From Polymorphobacter fuscus (GTDB taxonomy: Bacteria; Pseudomonadota; Alphaproteobacteria; Sphingomonadales; Sphingomonadaceae): 64,000 nucleotides of DNA. Position numbers and translations under genes: made by a program. Below, one piece after another: positions 1 to 11,056 of the stretch (its first letter is position 1; every line of letters begins with the position of its first letter). The notes beneath the pieces were generated by a model. That model was not told the DNA's origin and searched no databases. It worked only from the letters and a program-made list of their open reading frames with translations. The stretch covers positions 682,001 to 746,000 of the forward strand of contig NZ_JAATJI010000001.1 of assembly GCF_011927825.1 (NCBI RefSeq). Reading direction: 5' to 3'.

Positions 1-1
1 C

Positions 2-184
2 GCCGCGGTCTGCGCGCCACCGGTCATGCACTGGCTCGGCGTGTCACGGCTGCGCGCGCGCATCGTGCGCGGCAACCTGGCATCGGTGGCGATCGCCGAG
101 CGCGCCGGCTTTCGCTTCGTCGGCGCCTTTGTGCATGGCCGGCCCGGCCAGACCTATCTGCAGTTCGAACGGCGGTTCGACTGA
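2..184 (+). CDS. GNAT-family N-acetyltransferase, C-terminal fragment
   Basis: The reading frame is open from the window edge to a TGA at 182-184, so only the last 60 residues are present. The stretch NLASVAIAERAGFRFVG, followed by an aromatic-rich end (TYLQFERRF), matches the C-terminal acetyl-CoA-binding part of RimJ/RimL-like GNAT acetyltransferases, where the N-x-A-S-x-x-x-A-E-x-x-G-F pattern is typical. These enzymes move an acetyl group from acetyl-CoA to an amine. The substrate cannot be judged from this piece. Confidence 0.6.
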   Translation, partial: AAVCAPPVMHWLGVSRLRARIVRGNLASVAIAERAGFRFVGAFVHGRPGQTYLQFERRFD

Positions 185-218
185 AGCAGTCTTGGACCAG
201 CTAGGGTCGAAAGCTGCT

Positions 219-551
219 CTAGCCGGTGACGCCGTTGCCGGCGAAGGGATCGAACCGCCAGGCACCGTCCCACACCACCGGCACATGGAAGGTGCGAAAG
301 GTGCCGTTGCCGACCGCGGCCATCACGGTGATATGGACACGCGAATCGGCGCCGCCGGCATGGGCAAAGTCCCGGATCGTCGCCTGGCCCGCGCGCCAGG
401 CTCCGGCCAGATAACGGGCATTTGCCGGCAATCCGTCCATCATCGCCAGTTCGTCCATCACGTTGACGGCGTCCTGGTGGCGAAATGCGTAATCCCGCTG
501 CGGCTGATAGGTCAGCGTCGCGCGGGTGGGATTATAACCGAATGTCTGCAC
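219..551 (-). CDS. Hypothetical protein, 110 aa
   Basis: Small soluble protein with no signal peptide or membrane segment. It begins MQTFGYNPTRATLTY and ends in DPFAGNGVTG. I do not recognise a family or a catalytic motif. It is aromatic- and histidine-containing, with a normal amino-acid mix and none of the Arg/Pro excess of antisense shadows, which supports real coding. It points toward the GNAT fragment and lies about 100 bp downstream of the aspartate aminotransferase stop on the same strand, so it could be expressed from that transcript or alone. Confidence 0.5.
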   Translation of the reverse strand: MQTFGYNPTRATLTYQPQRDYAFRHQDAVNVMDELAMMDGLPANARYLAGAWRAGQATIRDFAHAGGADSRVHITVMAAVGNGTFRTFHVPVVWDGAWRFDPFAGNGVTG

Positions 552-657
552 GGGCGTACTCCTGGCGAAGACCGTTTGTGACCCGAAAGGATTACGCCAG
601 ATGATTGCGCCGGGTGCAACCCCGGCAAAGCGCCGGGTTGCGCGCCGCCGCGCATGC

Positions 658-2330
<1,673 letters not shown>

Positions 2331-4040
2331 TCACACACGCTGCGCGGGCAGCAATCCGCGCAGCGCATTGCCGATGAAAAAGCCGCCGTCGAGGTCGGCG
2401 GCGGTCAGCCGTCCTTCGACCGCTTCGCCAGCCGCCAGCAGTCGCGCCCGCAATATGCCAGGCAACAGCCCCTCGCCGACCGGCGGCGTCACCAGCACGC
2501 CCCCACGGCGCATGAAGACATTGGTGAAACTGCCCTCGGTCACATACCCGTCGGGCCGAACAAACACCGCTTCGAATTCCCCGGACGTCCGCCGCGCCGC
2601 ATCGTAGAAATCGCGGTCGCCGGTCTTGTGTCGCAGCCGCCAGTCGTCGGTATCGACCGGCAGCGGAACCACCGCGACACGCACCGCACCGGCAGGCGTC
2701 TGCGGCAGCGGTCCCAGTTGCACTGCCAGCGCCCCGGACGGCGCCGCCAGCAACCGCGCACGCCCCGTCGCCCCCGCGCAGACGCGAACCAACAACGCGC
2801 GCGCTGCGTCTGGGTTGAACGCGATCCCCAGAAATGCAGCGCTCGCCGTCATCCGCGCCAGGTGACGGCCCAGATCGCAGATCGTGCCTGCCTCGACCCG
2901 CATCGTCTCGATCAGGTCCGGCGTGCCGCGGCGGTGGAGGAACCGCGCCTTGGCGAGGCACTCGGCCCATTCGTCCGGCGCCGCGCTGTCGGCAACGATG
3001 CCGCTGCCAAGGCCCAGCCGCGCCGCTGGCCAACCCGGCGCCATCACCAGCGTGCGGATGGCGACGTTGAACACCGCGTCGCCACTGGCAGAAATGGCGC
3101 CGATGCTTCCGGTGTAGACCCCGCGCGGCGCGTCCTCCACTTCGGCGATGACCTGCATCGCGCGGATCTTGGGTGCACCCGTCACCGATCCGCACGGAAA
3201 CAGCCGCGCCAGCACGTCGGCGGCGGTCATTCCCGCCCGCGCTGTCGCGGTGATCGTCGACGTCATCTGCAGAACGGTCGGGTAGGTTTCGATGTCGAAC
3301 AGCGCCGGAACGGCGACATTGTCCCCGACCCGCGACAGGTCGTTGCGCAACAGGTCGACGATCATCAGGTTTTCGGCGCGGTTCTTGGGATCGGCCTGCA
3401 ACGCTGCCGCCAGCGCCGCGTCCTCTGCCGCATCGCCACCGCGCCGCGCCGTGCCCTTCATCGGCCGCGCCGTCAGCTGCCGCCCGTCGAGGCGAAAGAA
3501 CAGCTCGGGCGAAAAGCTGAGCACCCAAAGCGATCCGGTGAACAGCAAGGCCCCATAGGGCGCCCGCGACCCGGCGCGCAGCCGCGCGTAAAGGTGGAGC
3601 GGGTGGCCCCCGACCGCGACCAGGGCATTAAAGGTCAGATTGGCCTGATAAATGTCCCCCGCCGCAATGAGCGCCGCAACCCGCGCCAGTCGCGCGGCAT
3701 AGGCCGGATGATCGATACCCGGCACTGCATCACCTAGCGACGCCGGGCCACCACCTAGCAGCGCCTTGGCGTCGACGACCACGTCGTGCGCGAAGTGCCC
3801 GAACCACAGCAGCGGCTCGCCCGCCGGTGCGGACCGTTCGGGCAGCACCGCTTCGAGCGCATAGCCGGCTTCGAAGCCGACAAAGCCGGCCCACGGCCGC
3901 GGCGCGACCAATCGGGTGAGCGCCGGCAGGACCGCGTCCGCGGTCTCGGCGACAACGGCTTCGATCAGCCCGGAAAACAGCCTTGCGCGCCCGGCCGCGA
4001 CATCATCGAGAAGGACGAAGGGCCGGGTCGGGTCGAACAT
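2331..4040 (-). CDS. pabB: Fused aminodeoxychorismate synthase component I / 4-amino-4-deoxychorismate lyase
   Basis: 569 residues, longer than PabB alone because a PabC-like lyase is fused at the C-terminus. Residues about 1-355 are the chorismate-binding domain: FSPELFFRL, PMKGTARRG (the PIKGT-type signature of aminodeoxychorismate synthases), then GSVTGAPKIRAMQVI and GVYTGSIGAI. Residues about 370-569 resemble fold-type IV PLP enzymes: HKTGDRDFYDAAR carrying the likely PLP lysine, EGSFTNVFM and LLPGILRARLL. The two halves make 4-aminobenzoate from chorismate for folate, with ammonia from a PabA glutaminase not seen here. ATG at 4040. It stops 27 bp from nothing but the end of the carbonic anhydrase gene, transcribed the same way. 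Confidence 0.9.
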   Translation of the reverse strand: MFDPTRPFVLLDDVAAGRARLFSGLIEAVVAETADAVLPALTRLVAPRPWAGFVGFEAGYALEAVLPERSAPAGEPLLWFGHFAHDVVVDAKALLGGGPASLGDAVPGIDHPAYAARLARVAALIAAGDIYQANLTFNALVAVGGHPLHLYARLRAGSRAPYGALLFTGSLWVLSFSPELFFRLDGRQLTARPMKGTARRGGDAAEDAALAAALQADPKNRAENLMIVDLLRNDLSRVGDNVAVPALFDIETYPTVLQMTSTITATARAGMTAADVLARLFPCGSVTGAPKIRAMQVIAEVEDAPRGVYTGSIGAISASGDAVFNVAIRTLVMAPGWPAARLGLGSGIVADSAAPDEWAECLAKARFLHRRGTPDLIETMRVEAGTICDLGRHLARMTASAAFLGIAFNPDAARALLVRVCAGATGRARLLAAPSGALAVQLGPLPQTPAGAVRVAVVPLPVDTDDWRLRHKTGDRDFYDAARRTSGEFEAVFVRPDGYVTEGSFTNVFMRRGGVLVTPPVGEGLLPGILRARLLAAGEAVEGRLTAADLDGGFFIGNALRGLLPAQRV

Positions 4041-4067
4041 GCGCCGCCATAGCGTGCCGATGGGCGG

Positions 4068-4706
4068 TTAGACCAGTACGCGATCCGGACGTGCGACATC
4101 GGCGAGGTCGGTATCGCGGCGGATCTCCAGCAAGGAGTTGAGCAGCCCGTCGCGCAGGTCATATACCCAGCCGTGCAGGACAAGGTCACGACCCTCCGCC
4201 CAGGCCGCGCGCACCGGCGCGCTATCGGCGACATGGAGCAGCTGGTCGCGAACATTGCATTCGACCAGTCGATTGGAACGCGCCTGGCTGTCGGGCATCG
4301 AATCGATCTCGGCGCGGTGATCATCATACACTTTGACGGCGTGCTGCAGCCAATCCCCCAAGGGTCCGGGGCCAGGGCCTTCAAGGGCCGATTTGATGCC
4401 GCCACAGCCATAATGGCCGCAGACGACGATCCGGTCGATCTTCAGCGAGCCGATGGCAAAGTCCATCACCGCCATGAGGTTGCCGTCATCCGGGCGCACC
4501 AGATTGGCGATGTTGCGGTGGATGAAAAGCCCACCCGGCGCCGCCTGGGTCAATTGGTCGGGTGCAACGCGGCTGTCGGAACACCCGATCCACAAGAAGG
4601 CCGGCGTCTGGTCGTTGACCTGGCGGTTGAAATACTCGGGATCGCCGGCAATCTGCTCGACGGCCCAGGCACGATTGTACAGCATCAGCTGTTCGATTTC
4701 ATTCAT
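4068..4706 (-). CDS. can: Beta-class carbonic anhydrase
   Basis: 212-residue cytoplasmic zinc enzyme that interconverts CO2 and bicarbonate. The metal site is complete: C42 and D44-R46 in CSDSR, then H98 and C101 in GHYGCGG. The D-R pair is the conserved catalytic dyad. It follows the SulP transporter gene by only 10 bp on the same strand, which suggests one transcript in which the transporter moves an anion and the anhydrase equilibrates bicarbonate. That coupling is inferred from order; transporter plus anhydrase pairs are a recurrent arrangement in this family. Confidence 0.93.
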   Translation of the reverse strand: MNEIEQLMLYNRAWAVEQIAGDPEYFNRQVNDQTPAFLWIGCSDSRVAPDQLTQAAPGGLFIHRNIANLVRPDDGNLMAVMDFAIGSLKIDRIVVCGHYGCGGIKSALEGPGPGPLGDWLQHAVKVYDDHRAEIDSMPDSQARSNRLVECNVRDQLLHVADSAPVRAAWAEGRDLVLHGWVYDLRDGLLNSLLEIRRDTDLADVARPDRVLV

Positions 4707-4716
4707 CGGTCAAGCC

Positions 4717-6327
4717 TCATGTGGCGCGGGCCGTGCTCAGCGGGGCGTCGACCAGCTCGGCCACCTTGCCGCGCGGATCGCTCTTGATCACCACGCGCAG
4801 GTTGCGGAAGGGCGCGCCCTTCACGAAGGTATTGATGATGTCGACATTGTCGAGGTCGACATATTGCGCGTCCGACATGTCGACAAGCACGGTCCGGTCG
4901 TTCGGCACGCGTTCGAACGCGGCCTGCAACTGGACCTTGTGGATGAAGTAGAGGTTGCGTTTGGCACGCACCATCACCGCATCGCCGTTCTCGACATAGG
5001 TGATGACGTCGGCGGTGCTCCGCCAGATCACGATCGCCAGGCCGATCAGGATACCGATGACGATACCGATCAGCAGGTCGGTCAGCAGGATCGCCACAAC
5101 AGTTGCGACGAACGGGATGAACTGGGTCATCCCCTGCTTCCAGCGCTCGGTAAAAAGCTTGGGCTTGGCCAGCTTGTAGCCGGTGGCGATCAGCACGGCG
5201 GCGAGCGCCGACAGCGGAATGAGGTTGAGCACGAACGGGATCAACGCGATGCTCAACAGCAGCCAGATCGAGTGGAGAATGGTCGACAGTCGCGACTGGG
5301 CGCCGGCCTCGACGTTCGCCGAGCTGCGGACGATCACCGAAGTGACCGGAATGCCGCCGATAAGGCCCGACACCAAATTGCCGGCGCCTTGCGCCAGCAG
5401 TTCGCGGTTCTTGTCGGTCACCCGGCGTTCGGGGTCGAGCTCGTCGACCGCCTTGACGCTGAGCAGCGATTCCAGGCTCGCCACGATCGCCACCGTCAAC
5501 GCCACCGTCCAGACGGTGCCGTTGCCGATACTGGCGAATTCCGGCAGGCGGAACAGGGCAAAAAACGCTGCCGGCGATTCCGAAATCGGAACCCGCACAA
5601 GGTGCGACGGCGCCACGGCCAGTTCCGGCATCACAGCCTGGAAGAAGGTGTTGGCGCCGATCCCGAACGCCACGACGACCAGCGGCCCCGGCAACAGCCG
5701 CAACGGACCTTCCTTGGGACGCGCCTTGTCCCACCAGAACAGAAACGCCAGGCTGATCGCCGCGATCAGCGCTGCACCCCAGACGATGTTATCGCGCAGG
5801 ATGTCGAACAAGACGGTCAAGGTGTTCGATCCGTCGCGCTGCCAGAAGGTGAAGCTGCCTTCCGGGTCGCCGTCATAGCCGACGGCGTGCGGCAATTGCT
5901 TCAAGATCAGGATCAGGCCGATCGCCGCCAGCATGCCGGTAATTACCGATGACGGGACGAACTCCGCCAGCACCCCGCCCTTGGTGAGCGAGAAGCCGAT
6001 CTGAAAAATCCCGGCAAGGACGACCGCAAGCAGGAATGTCTCGTACGAAGGCAGCGATTCGATCGCCGTGAACACGATCGCGGTCAGCCCGGCCGCGGGG
6101 CCGCTGACCGATAGTGGCGATTTGCTCAGCAAGCCGACGACGACGCCGCCGACCACGCCGGCGATAAGACCGGCGAACAGCGGCGCGCCCGATGCCAGCG
6201 CCACCCCCAGGCACAATGGCAGCGCCACCAGCGCAACGACGATCGATGCCGGCAGATCCGTCCGCCAACTCGAGAACGGTCCCTTGCGCGCCGCGGCGTG
6301 ACCGCCGACGGCCGTCTGATCTGACAT
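4717..6327 (-). CDS. SulP-family anion transporter with STAS domain
   Basis: 536 residues. The first roughly 420 residues form 10-12 hydrophobic segments typical of SulP, starting with SSWRTDLPASIVVALVALP and the GLIAGVVGGVVVGLLSKSPL region. The C-terminal third contains a STAS-like domain (TVLVDMSDAQYVDLDNVDI). SulP proteins carry sulfate, bicarbonate or other anions. Coupling to the downstream carbonic anhydrase favours bicarbonate, but the sequence alone does not settle the substrate. I use the ATG at 6327 (MSDQTAVGG), preceded by AAAGGG; the longer frame upstream lacks membrane-protein character. The promoter would lie in the 176-bp divergent gap before the S9 peptidase gene. Confidence 0.88.
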   Translation of the reverse strand: MSDQTAVGGHAAARKGPFSSWRTDLPASIVVALVALPLCLGVALASGAPLFAGLIAGVVGGVVVGLLSKSPLSVSGPAAGLTAIVFTAIESLPSYETFLLAVVLAGIFQIGFSLTKGGVLAEFVPSSVITGMLAAIGLILILKQLPHAVGYDGDPEGSFTFWQRDGSNTLTVLFDILRDNIVWGAALIAAISLAFLFWWDKARPKEGPLRLLPGPLVVVAFGIGANTFFQAVMPELAVAPSHLVRVPISESPAAFFALFRLPEFASIGNGTVWTVALTVAIVASLESLLSVKAVDELDPERRVTDKNRELLAQGAGNLVSGLIGGIPVTSVIVRSSANVEAGAQSRLSTILHSIWLLLSIALIPFVLNLIPLSALAAVLIATGYKLAKPKLFTERWKQGMTQFIPFVATVVAILLTDLLIGIVIGILIGLAIVIWRSTADVITYVENGDAVMVRAKRNLYFIHKVQLQAAFERVPNDRTVLVDMSDAQYVDLDNVDIINTFVKGAPFRNLRVVIKSDPRGKVAELVDAPLSTARAT

Positions 6328-6503
6328 CGATGGCCCTTTGTGAATTCCGTCGCTTCCTAAACCATCTGTAATGAACGACACAATGCAAAATGCGAAATCC
6401 TCGCAGCACTTCGGCCATCCGGGCGGCGCCGCCTTCGGGCGCCCCTTGCCTTGCCACCATCGCCAATGACACAAGCAGGTCGTCCCGCCCGATCGGAGTC
6501 CGC

Positions 6504-8411
6504 ATGCGTCCCTTGTTCGTTGCTGCCCTGCTCGCCACCCCGGCGTTCGCCCAGGATGTCGTTCTGCCGGCCGCCATCACTGCCGAAGGCATCCCCGCCA
6601 TCCCGGCCGCACTGGCGGCGCAGATCCGTCCCTATCTCGAATATCGCTCGGCGCAATTCCAGGATTGGGATCCGCAGAGCCGCGCCATGCTTGTCACCAC
6701 CCGCTTCGGCGGCGCCGCGCAGGTGCACCGCGTCAGCGCCCCCGGCAGCGACCGCGCCCAGCTCAGCTTCGAAGGCGAACCCATTGCGTCGGCGCGCTTT
6801 TCGCCCGACGGCAAGACGATCCTCGTCACCAAGGATGTCGGCGGCGGCGAATTCTTCCAGCTCTACACGCTCGCCGAAGGCCGGCTGACGCTGCTGACCG
6901 ACGGCAAGAGCCGCAACACCGGCGCCACCTGGTCGCGTGACGGCCGGCGGGTCGGCTATACCTCCACCCGCCGCAACGGCGCCGATGGCGATCTCTGGCT
7001 CATCGACCCGGCCGATCCGAAATCGGATCGCATGGTGGCGCAGATGCAGGGCGGCGGCTGGTCGTTCGCGGACTTCCATCCCGACGGCAAGACGGCGCTG
7101 GTCAGCAAGCGCAGCTCGATCGAACGGTCGGACCTTTACGCGATCGACCTGGCCAGCGGCCGGCTCACCCCGCTGACACCGGCCAATGCGACAGCCAGTT
7201 ACCAGAATGCCCGCTACGCGCCCGATGGCACCATTTATGTCACATCCGACGTCAACAGCGACGTCCAGCGGCTCGGCACGCTCGACGCCCGCCGCGGCTT
7301 CCGTCCGCTCGGCACCGCCACGCCGAAATGGGATGTCGAGGACTTCGACCTTGCCCCCGATGCCAGCTTCATCGCCGCTGTCAGCAACGAAGCCGGCAGC
7401 AGTGTCCTGCGCCTGATCGCGCCAGCGACCGGCGCCGTGCTGGGCACGGCGAAGCTGCCCGCCGGTGTCATCACCGGCCTCAAGGTCGCCCCCTGGGGCA
7501 GCATCGGCTTCTCGCTGGCCAGCGCCACCTCGCCCGCAGACGCCTGGAGCCTCGATCCCAATAGCCTCGCGACCACGCGCTGGACGATGAGCGAAACCGG
7601 CGGGCTCGACGCATCGAAAAACCGCGAGCCGGAACTGATCACCGTCAAATCCTTCGACGGCCTGCCGGTCTCCGGCTTTCTCTACAGCCCCGATCCGGCA
7701 CGTTTTCCCGGCAAGCGGCCGCTGATCATCGATATCCACGGCGGCCCCGAAAGCCAGACCCGCCCCGGCTATCTCGGCCGCACCAATTACCTCATCAACG
7801 AAAAGGGCATTGCCGTCTTCTACCCCAATGTCCGGGGCTCGTCGGGCTATGGCAAGCGCTTCGCCGGCCTCGACAACGGCCCTTCCAAGCGCGAAGACAG
7901 CGTCAAGGACATCGGCGCGTTCCTCGACGCCTTGACCGCCCGGCCCGACATCGATGCCACCAGGGTCGCCGAAACCGGCGGCAGCTATGGCGGCTACATG
8001 TGCTATGCGACCGCCATCAAATATGGGGACCGGCTGAAAGGCGCGATCTGCGCGCGGCCGATATCGAACTTCGTCACCCTGCTCGAAAACACCGAAAGCT
8101 ATCGCCGTGAACTTCGCCGTGTCGAATATGGGGATGAACGCGTGCCGGCCCAGCGCGCCAAGCTGATGGCGATCTCGCCGCTTACCCATGTCAAGGACAT
8201 CAAGATCCCGCTGGTCGTCGTCACCGGGTCGAACGACCCGCGGGTCAAGCCATCGGAATCGATCCAGATGGTCGATGCGGTGCGGGCGGGCGGCGGCCAG
8301 GCCTGGCATCTGATCGCCGCCAACGAAGGCCATGGCTATCAGAAGAAGGAAAACCAGGATTACGAGTTCCTGACCCGGCTGGTCTTCTGGGACCGGACCT
8401 TGCTCAAATAG
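6504..8411 (+). CDS. S9-family (prolyl oligopeptidase-like) exported serine peptidase
   Basis: 635 residues with a clear signal peptide (MRPLFVAALLATPAFA), so periplasmic or outer-surface. The N-terminal half is a beta-propeller built from WD/PD40-like repeats (for example FSPDGKTILVTKD and FHPDGKTALVSK). The C-terminal half is the alpha/beta-hydrolase domain with the triad S494 in GGSYGGYM, D578 in GSNDPRV and H610 in NEGHGYQ. Family members cleave short peptides, often dipeptidyl or acyl-aminoacyl substrates. Start chosen at 6504 because it puts the signal peptide at the N-terminus and GGAG lies upstream; an in-frame ATG at 6390 is less likely. Confidence 0.9.
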   Translation: MRPLFVAALLATPAFAQDVVLPAAITAEGIPAIPAALAAQIRPYLEYRSAQFQDWDPQSRAMLVTTRFGGAAQVHRVSAPGSDRAQLSFEGEPIASARFSPDGKTILVTKDVGGGEFFQLYTLAEGRLTLLTDGKSRNTGATWSRDGRRVGYTSTRRNGADGDLWLIDPADPKSDRMVAQMQGGGWSFADFHPDGKTALVSKRSSIERSDLYAIDLASGRLTPLTPANATASYQNARYAPDGTIYVTSDVNSDVQRLGTLDARRGFRPLGTATPKWDVEDFDLAPDASFIAAVSNEAGSSVLRLIAPATGAVLGTAKLPAGVITGLKVAPWGSIGFSLASATSPADAWSLDPNSLATTRWTMSETGGLDASKNREPELITVKSFDGLPVSGFLYSPDPARFPGKRPLIIDIHGGPESQTRPGYLGRTNYLINEKGIAVFYPNVRGSSGYGKRFAGLDNGPSKREDSVKDIGAFLDALTARPDIDATRVAETGGSYGGYMCYATAIKYGDRLKGAICARPISNFVTLLENTESYRRELRRVEYGDERVPAQRAKLMAISPLTHVKDIKIPLVVVTGSNDPRVKPSESIQMVDAVRAGGGQAWHLIAANEGHGYQKKENQDYEFLTRLVFWDRTLLK

Positions 8412-8466
8412 CGCCGGTATCGACGCTGCCCTTGCCGGCAGGCCTGGATGGCGGCACAGCAATGGC

Positions 8467-9129
8467 ATGGACGCTCGCCCTCCCCTCCAGGCCGTCATCG
8501 TGCCGGTCACGACATTGCAGCAGAATTGCACCCTGCTCTGGTGCACCCGAACCATGCGCGGCGCGTTCACCGACCCCGGGGGCGACATCGACCGGCTGAT
8601 GGCGGTCGCTAACAAGCAGGGCGTGACAGTCGAAAAGCTGCTCATCACCCACGGCCATATCGACCATTGCGGTCTCGCCGGTGTCCTTGCCGAAAAACTG
8701 GGTGTCCCGATCGAAGGCCCCCACCCCGCCGACAAGTTCTGGATCGACCAGGCGCCGCAGAATGGCGCAAAATATGGCCTGCCCGGCGCCACCGCCTTCA
8801 CGCCCGATCGCTGGCTTTTCGATGGCGACCAGGTAACGGTCGGCGATTTGACCCTCGACGTCTATCACTGCCCCGGCCACACCCCGGGCCATGTCGTCTT
8901 CCACCACGGCGCGTCGAACCTCGCCATCGTCGGTGACGTGCTTTTCCAGGGCAGCATCGGCCGCACCGATTTTCCCCGTGGCAACCATCAAGACCTGATC
9001 AGCGCGATCACCACCAAGCTATGGCCGCTGGGCGACGCCACCGCCTTCGTCCCCGGCCATGGTCCCATGTCGACCTTCGCCGCCGAACGCCGCCACAACC
9101 CCTATGTGGCGGACGCCGTGCTGCGCTGA
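8467..9129 (+). CDS. Metallo-beta-lactamase-fold hydrolase, YcbL/glyoxalase II-like
   Basis: 220 residues, cytoplasmic. It carries the dinuclear metal motif THGHIDH, then CPGHTPGHVVFHH, IVGDVLFQGSIGRTDFP and VPGHGPMSTFAAER, in the order and spacing of small glyoxalase II-like (YcbL) proteins. It is shorter than classical GloB, lacking the C-terminal substrate domain. Thioester hydrolysis is the likely chemistry; the natural substrate is uncertain. It lies 55 bp downstream of the S9 peptidase gene on the same strand and converges with the next gene only 7 bp away. Confidence 0.85.
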   Translation: MDARPPLQAVIVPVTTLQQNCTLLWCTRTMRGAFTDPGGDIDRLMAVANKQGVTVEKLLITHGHIDHCGLAGVLAEKLGVPIEGPHPADKFWIDQAPQNGAKYGLPGATAFTPDRWLFDGDQVTVGDLTLDVYHCPGHTPGHVVFHHGASNLAIVGDVLFQGSIGRTDFPRGNHQDLISAITTKLWPLGDATAFVPGHGPMSTFAAERRHNPYVADAVLR

Positions 9130-9136
9130 CCGGGCG

Positions 9137-9988
9137 CTATTTCAGCCCTTCCAGCCAGTCGATCACCAGCGTCTCCAGCCGCAACCGCGCGTCCGACCAG
9201 CTATGGTCGGTCGCCACATGCGCCGCGGTCACCCTGGCGCCACCGGCCGCCTGGATTGCCGACACCAGCGATGCGCTTCCCGGCGCCAGCCCGTCGTCGG
9301 AGGTCAGCACCAGCATCGGCAGCGCCTTCAACCCCGCCACGCCGGCGGCCGCCCGATTGGCGGCGGCGCCGCTGATCAACTCGTCTGCCATCATTTCGGG
9401 GCTCGTCCCCGCCAGTGTCTCGCTGTTCATCGCGGCCTGGGCGATCAACTGCCCCCGCGGCGCGCCGCCGATCAGCCCCAGGTCGGCAAGCGAGATCGTG
9501 ATCGCGCCGGCCAGCGCCGGGTCTTTCGCGGCGGTAATCGCCGTGGCCCAGCCGCCCATGCTGTGTCCCGCCAAAACGATCCGCTTCGAATCGACGCCAA
9601 GCCGGTCCGCCACGGCCGGACGCCGCAAATAGGCCACCACCGCCGTCAGGTCCTGCGGCACCTGGGCGAATTGGAATGCGCCGGGGCTTCCCCAGCTGCC
9701 GCGATAGTTGAACGTCACGGCGTTCCACCCGGCACGCCGCACCGCCTGCGCCAGGTCGAGGTTCTTCTCATTTCCGGGCCAGCCATGGGCGATGACCAGG
9801 GTCGGGTGCGGCCCCTTGCCGGCCGCCAGATAGGCAACGCCGTTGATCGCCACATCGCCCGACGGCACATGCAGCACCTCCATCCGCGCCGGATGCGCCA
9901 CATCGCGCGGCGGATCGGTGTGGAGGGCCGCCGGCGGCCGCGCCGCAGCCGGGACGGCAATCAGCAATGCCAGCAGCCAAAATCGCAT
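9137..9988 (-). CDS. Exported alpha/beta hydrolase
   Basis: 283 residues beginning with a signal peptide (MRFWLLALLIAVPAAAR). The mature part has HGWPGNEKN as oxyanion region, the nucleophile elbow GHSMGG, an acid in LTSDDG and a histidine in ATDHSWSD, so the triad is complete. It resembles dienelactone-hydrolase/acetyl-esterase type hydrolases of the periplasm. A much longer frame runs upstream through the next gene, but it is antisense shadow: the signal peptide fixes the ATG at 9988. It converges with the metallo-hydrolase gene. Confidence 0.8.
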   Translation of the reverse strand: MRFWLLALLIAVPAAARPPAALHTDPPRDVAHPARMEVLHVPSGDVAINGVAYLAAGKGPHPTLVIAHGWPGNEKNLDLAQAVRRAGWNAVTFNYRGSWGSPGAFQFAQVPQDLTAVVAYLRRPAVADRLGVDSKRIVLAGHSMGGWATAITAAKDPALAGAITISLADLGLIGGAPRGQLIAQAAMNSETLAGTSPEMMADELISGAAANRAAAGVAGLKALPMLVLTSDDGLAPGSASLVSAIQAAGGARVTAAHVATDHSWSDARLRLETLVIDWLEGLK

Positions 9989-10078
9989 CGTCCCGCCCTT
10001 TCGCCCGCCAATTCCGTCTAGCGGACCCCAGGCGTGCGCGATAGTCTCGCGCCGATCTTCAGGGGGAAATGCGTGACA

Positions 10079-10984
10079 ATGAACAACGAGCTGCCGCCGA
10101 TTTCTCAGGCCATGATCGCCATGTACGACCATTTCACCCATGTCGGCGGCAGCCGGCGCGATCTCATCACCGGCATGGCGCGCCTGGCCGGCGGCACGGC
10201 GGCTGCGCTCGCCCTGCTGCCGCTCATCGAAGCCCGCGCCGACGCCCGGGCGCTGACCAGCGAGGCCGACCCGCGCATCACTGCCGAGCGGATCGTCTTC
10301 ACCCTGAAAAACGGCGTCCGCATGGCCGGCTATATCGCCCGGCCGACGCGCGGCGGCACCCGCGCCCCCCGCGCGATCGTCATCCACGAAAATCGCGGTC
10401 TGACCGACCATATCCGTGACGTCACTCGCCGCCTGGCCCTGTCCGGCATTGTCGCACTGGCACCCGATTTCCTCACCCCCCTTGGCGAAACGCCGCGCAC
10501 CGGCAACGGCACCACCAGCGCCGATGATATCGCCCGCCAGCTGATCGGCACGCTCGACCCGGCTCAGACGGTCACCAACGCCGTCAATACGGTCAAATGG
10601 CTCGACGATTATTCGGACGGCAATGGCGTGCCCGGCGCCGTCGGCTTCTGCTGGGGCGGCGGGCTGGTCAACAATCTCGCCATCGCCGCCGGACCGGCCC
10701 TGCGTGTCGGGGTTGCCTATTATGGCCCGGCACCCGCCGACCTGTCCGGCGCGGCGCGGGTCAAGGCGCGAATGATGCTGCATTTCGCCGGCCTCGACGA
10801 GCGCATCAACGCCGGCGCCGCCGCCTGGGCCGACGCGCTCAAGGCGGCCGGGGTGAAGGTGGAGGCCTTTACCTACCCGGGTGTCAACCATGCCTTCAAC
10901 AACGACACCTCGGCCGCCCGCTTCGACCAGGCAGCGGCCGATCTGGCCTGGGGCCGAACCCTGGAGGCGTTGAAGCAGCGCTGA
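10079..10984 (+). CDS. Dienelactone hydrolase family protein, Tat-type leader
   Basis: About 301 residues. Near the N-terminus GSRRDLITGMARLAGG plus a hydrophobic run looks like a twin-arginine export signal placed after an extended head (MNNELPPISQAMIAMYDHF), so export is likely. The hydrolase core shows VIHENRGLTDHIRDV, the cysteine nucleophile in GFCWGGG, an aspartate in FAGLDERI and the histidine in GVNHAFNND, the Cys-Asp-His triad of dienelactone hydrolases. The start is ambiguous: ATG 10079 begins the conserved MNNELP, while GTG 10073 sits better behind AGGGGG at 10061-10066. It is divergent from the preceding hydrolase gene. Confidence 0.85.
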   Translation: MNNELPPISQAMIAMYDHFTHVGGSRRDLITGMARLAGGTAAALALLPLIEARADARALTSEADPRITAERIVFTLKNGVRMAGYIARPTRGGTRAPRAIVIHENRGLTDHIRDVTRRLALSGIVALAPDFLTPLGETPRTGNGTTSADDIARQLIGTLDPAQTVTNAVNTVKWLDDYSDGNGVPGAVGFCWGGGLVNNLAIAAGPALRVGVAYYGPAPADLSGAARVKARMMLHFAGLDERINAGAAAWADALKAAGVKVEAFTYPGVNHAFNNDTSAARFDQAAADLAWGRTLEALKQR

Positions 10985-11056
10985 AGACAGCAACGACAAG
11001 GCCTGCCTTGCGTTTTGGATATTGTCTGCAATTGCAGATTGTCCTAACGCATCGTC

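Noticed and set aside
6357..8801. Open frame of 814 codons on the minus strand
   Set aside because: Antisense to the S9 peptidase, whose signal peptide, propeller and triad are clear. No motif in the antisense product.
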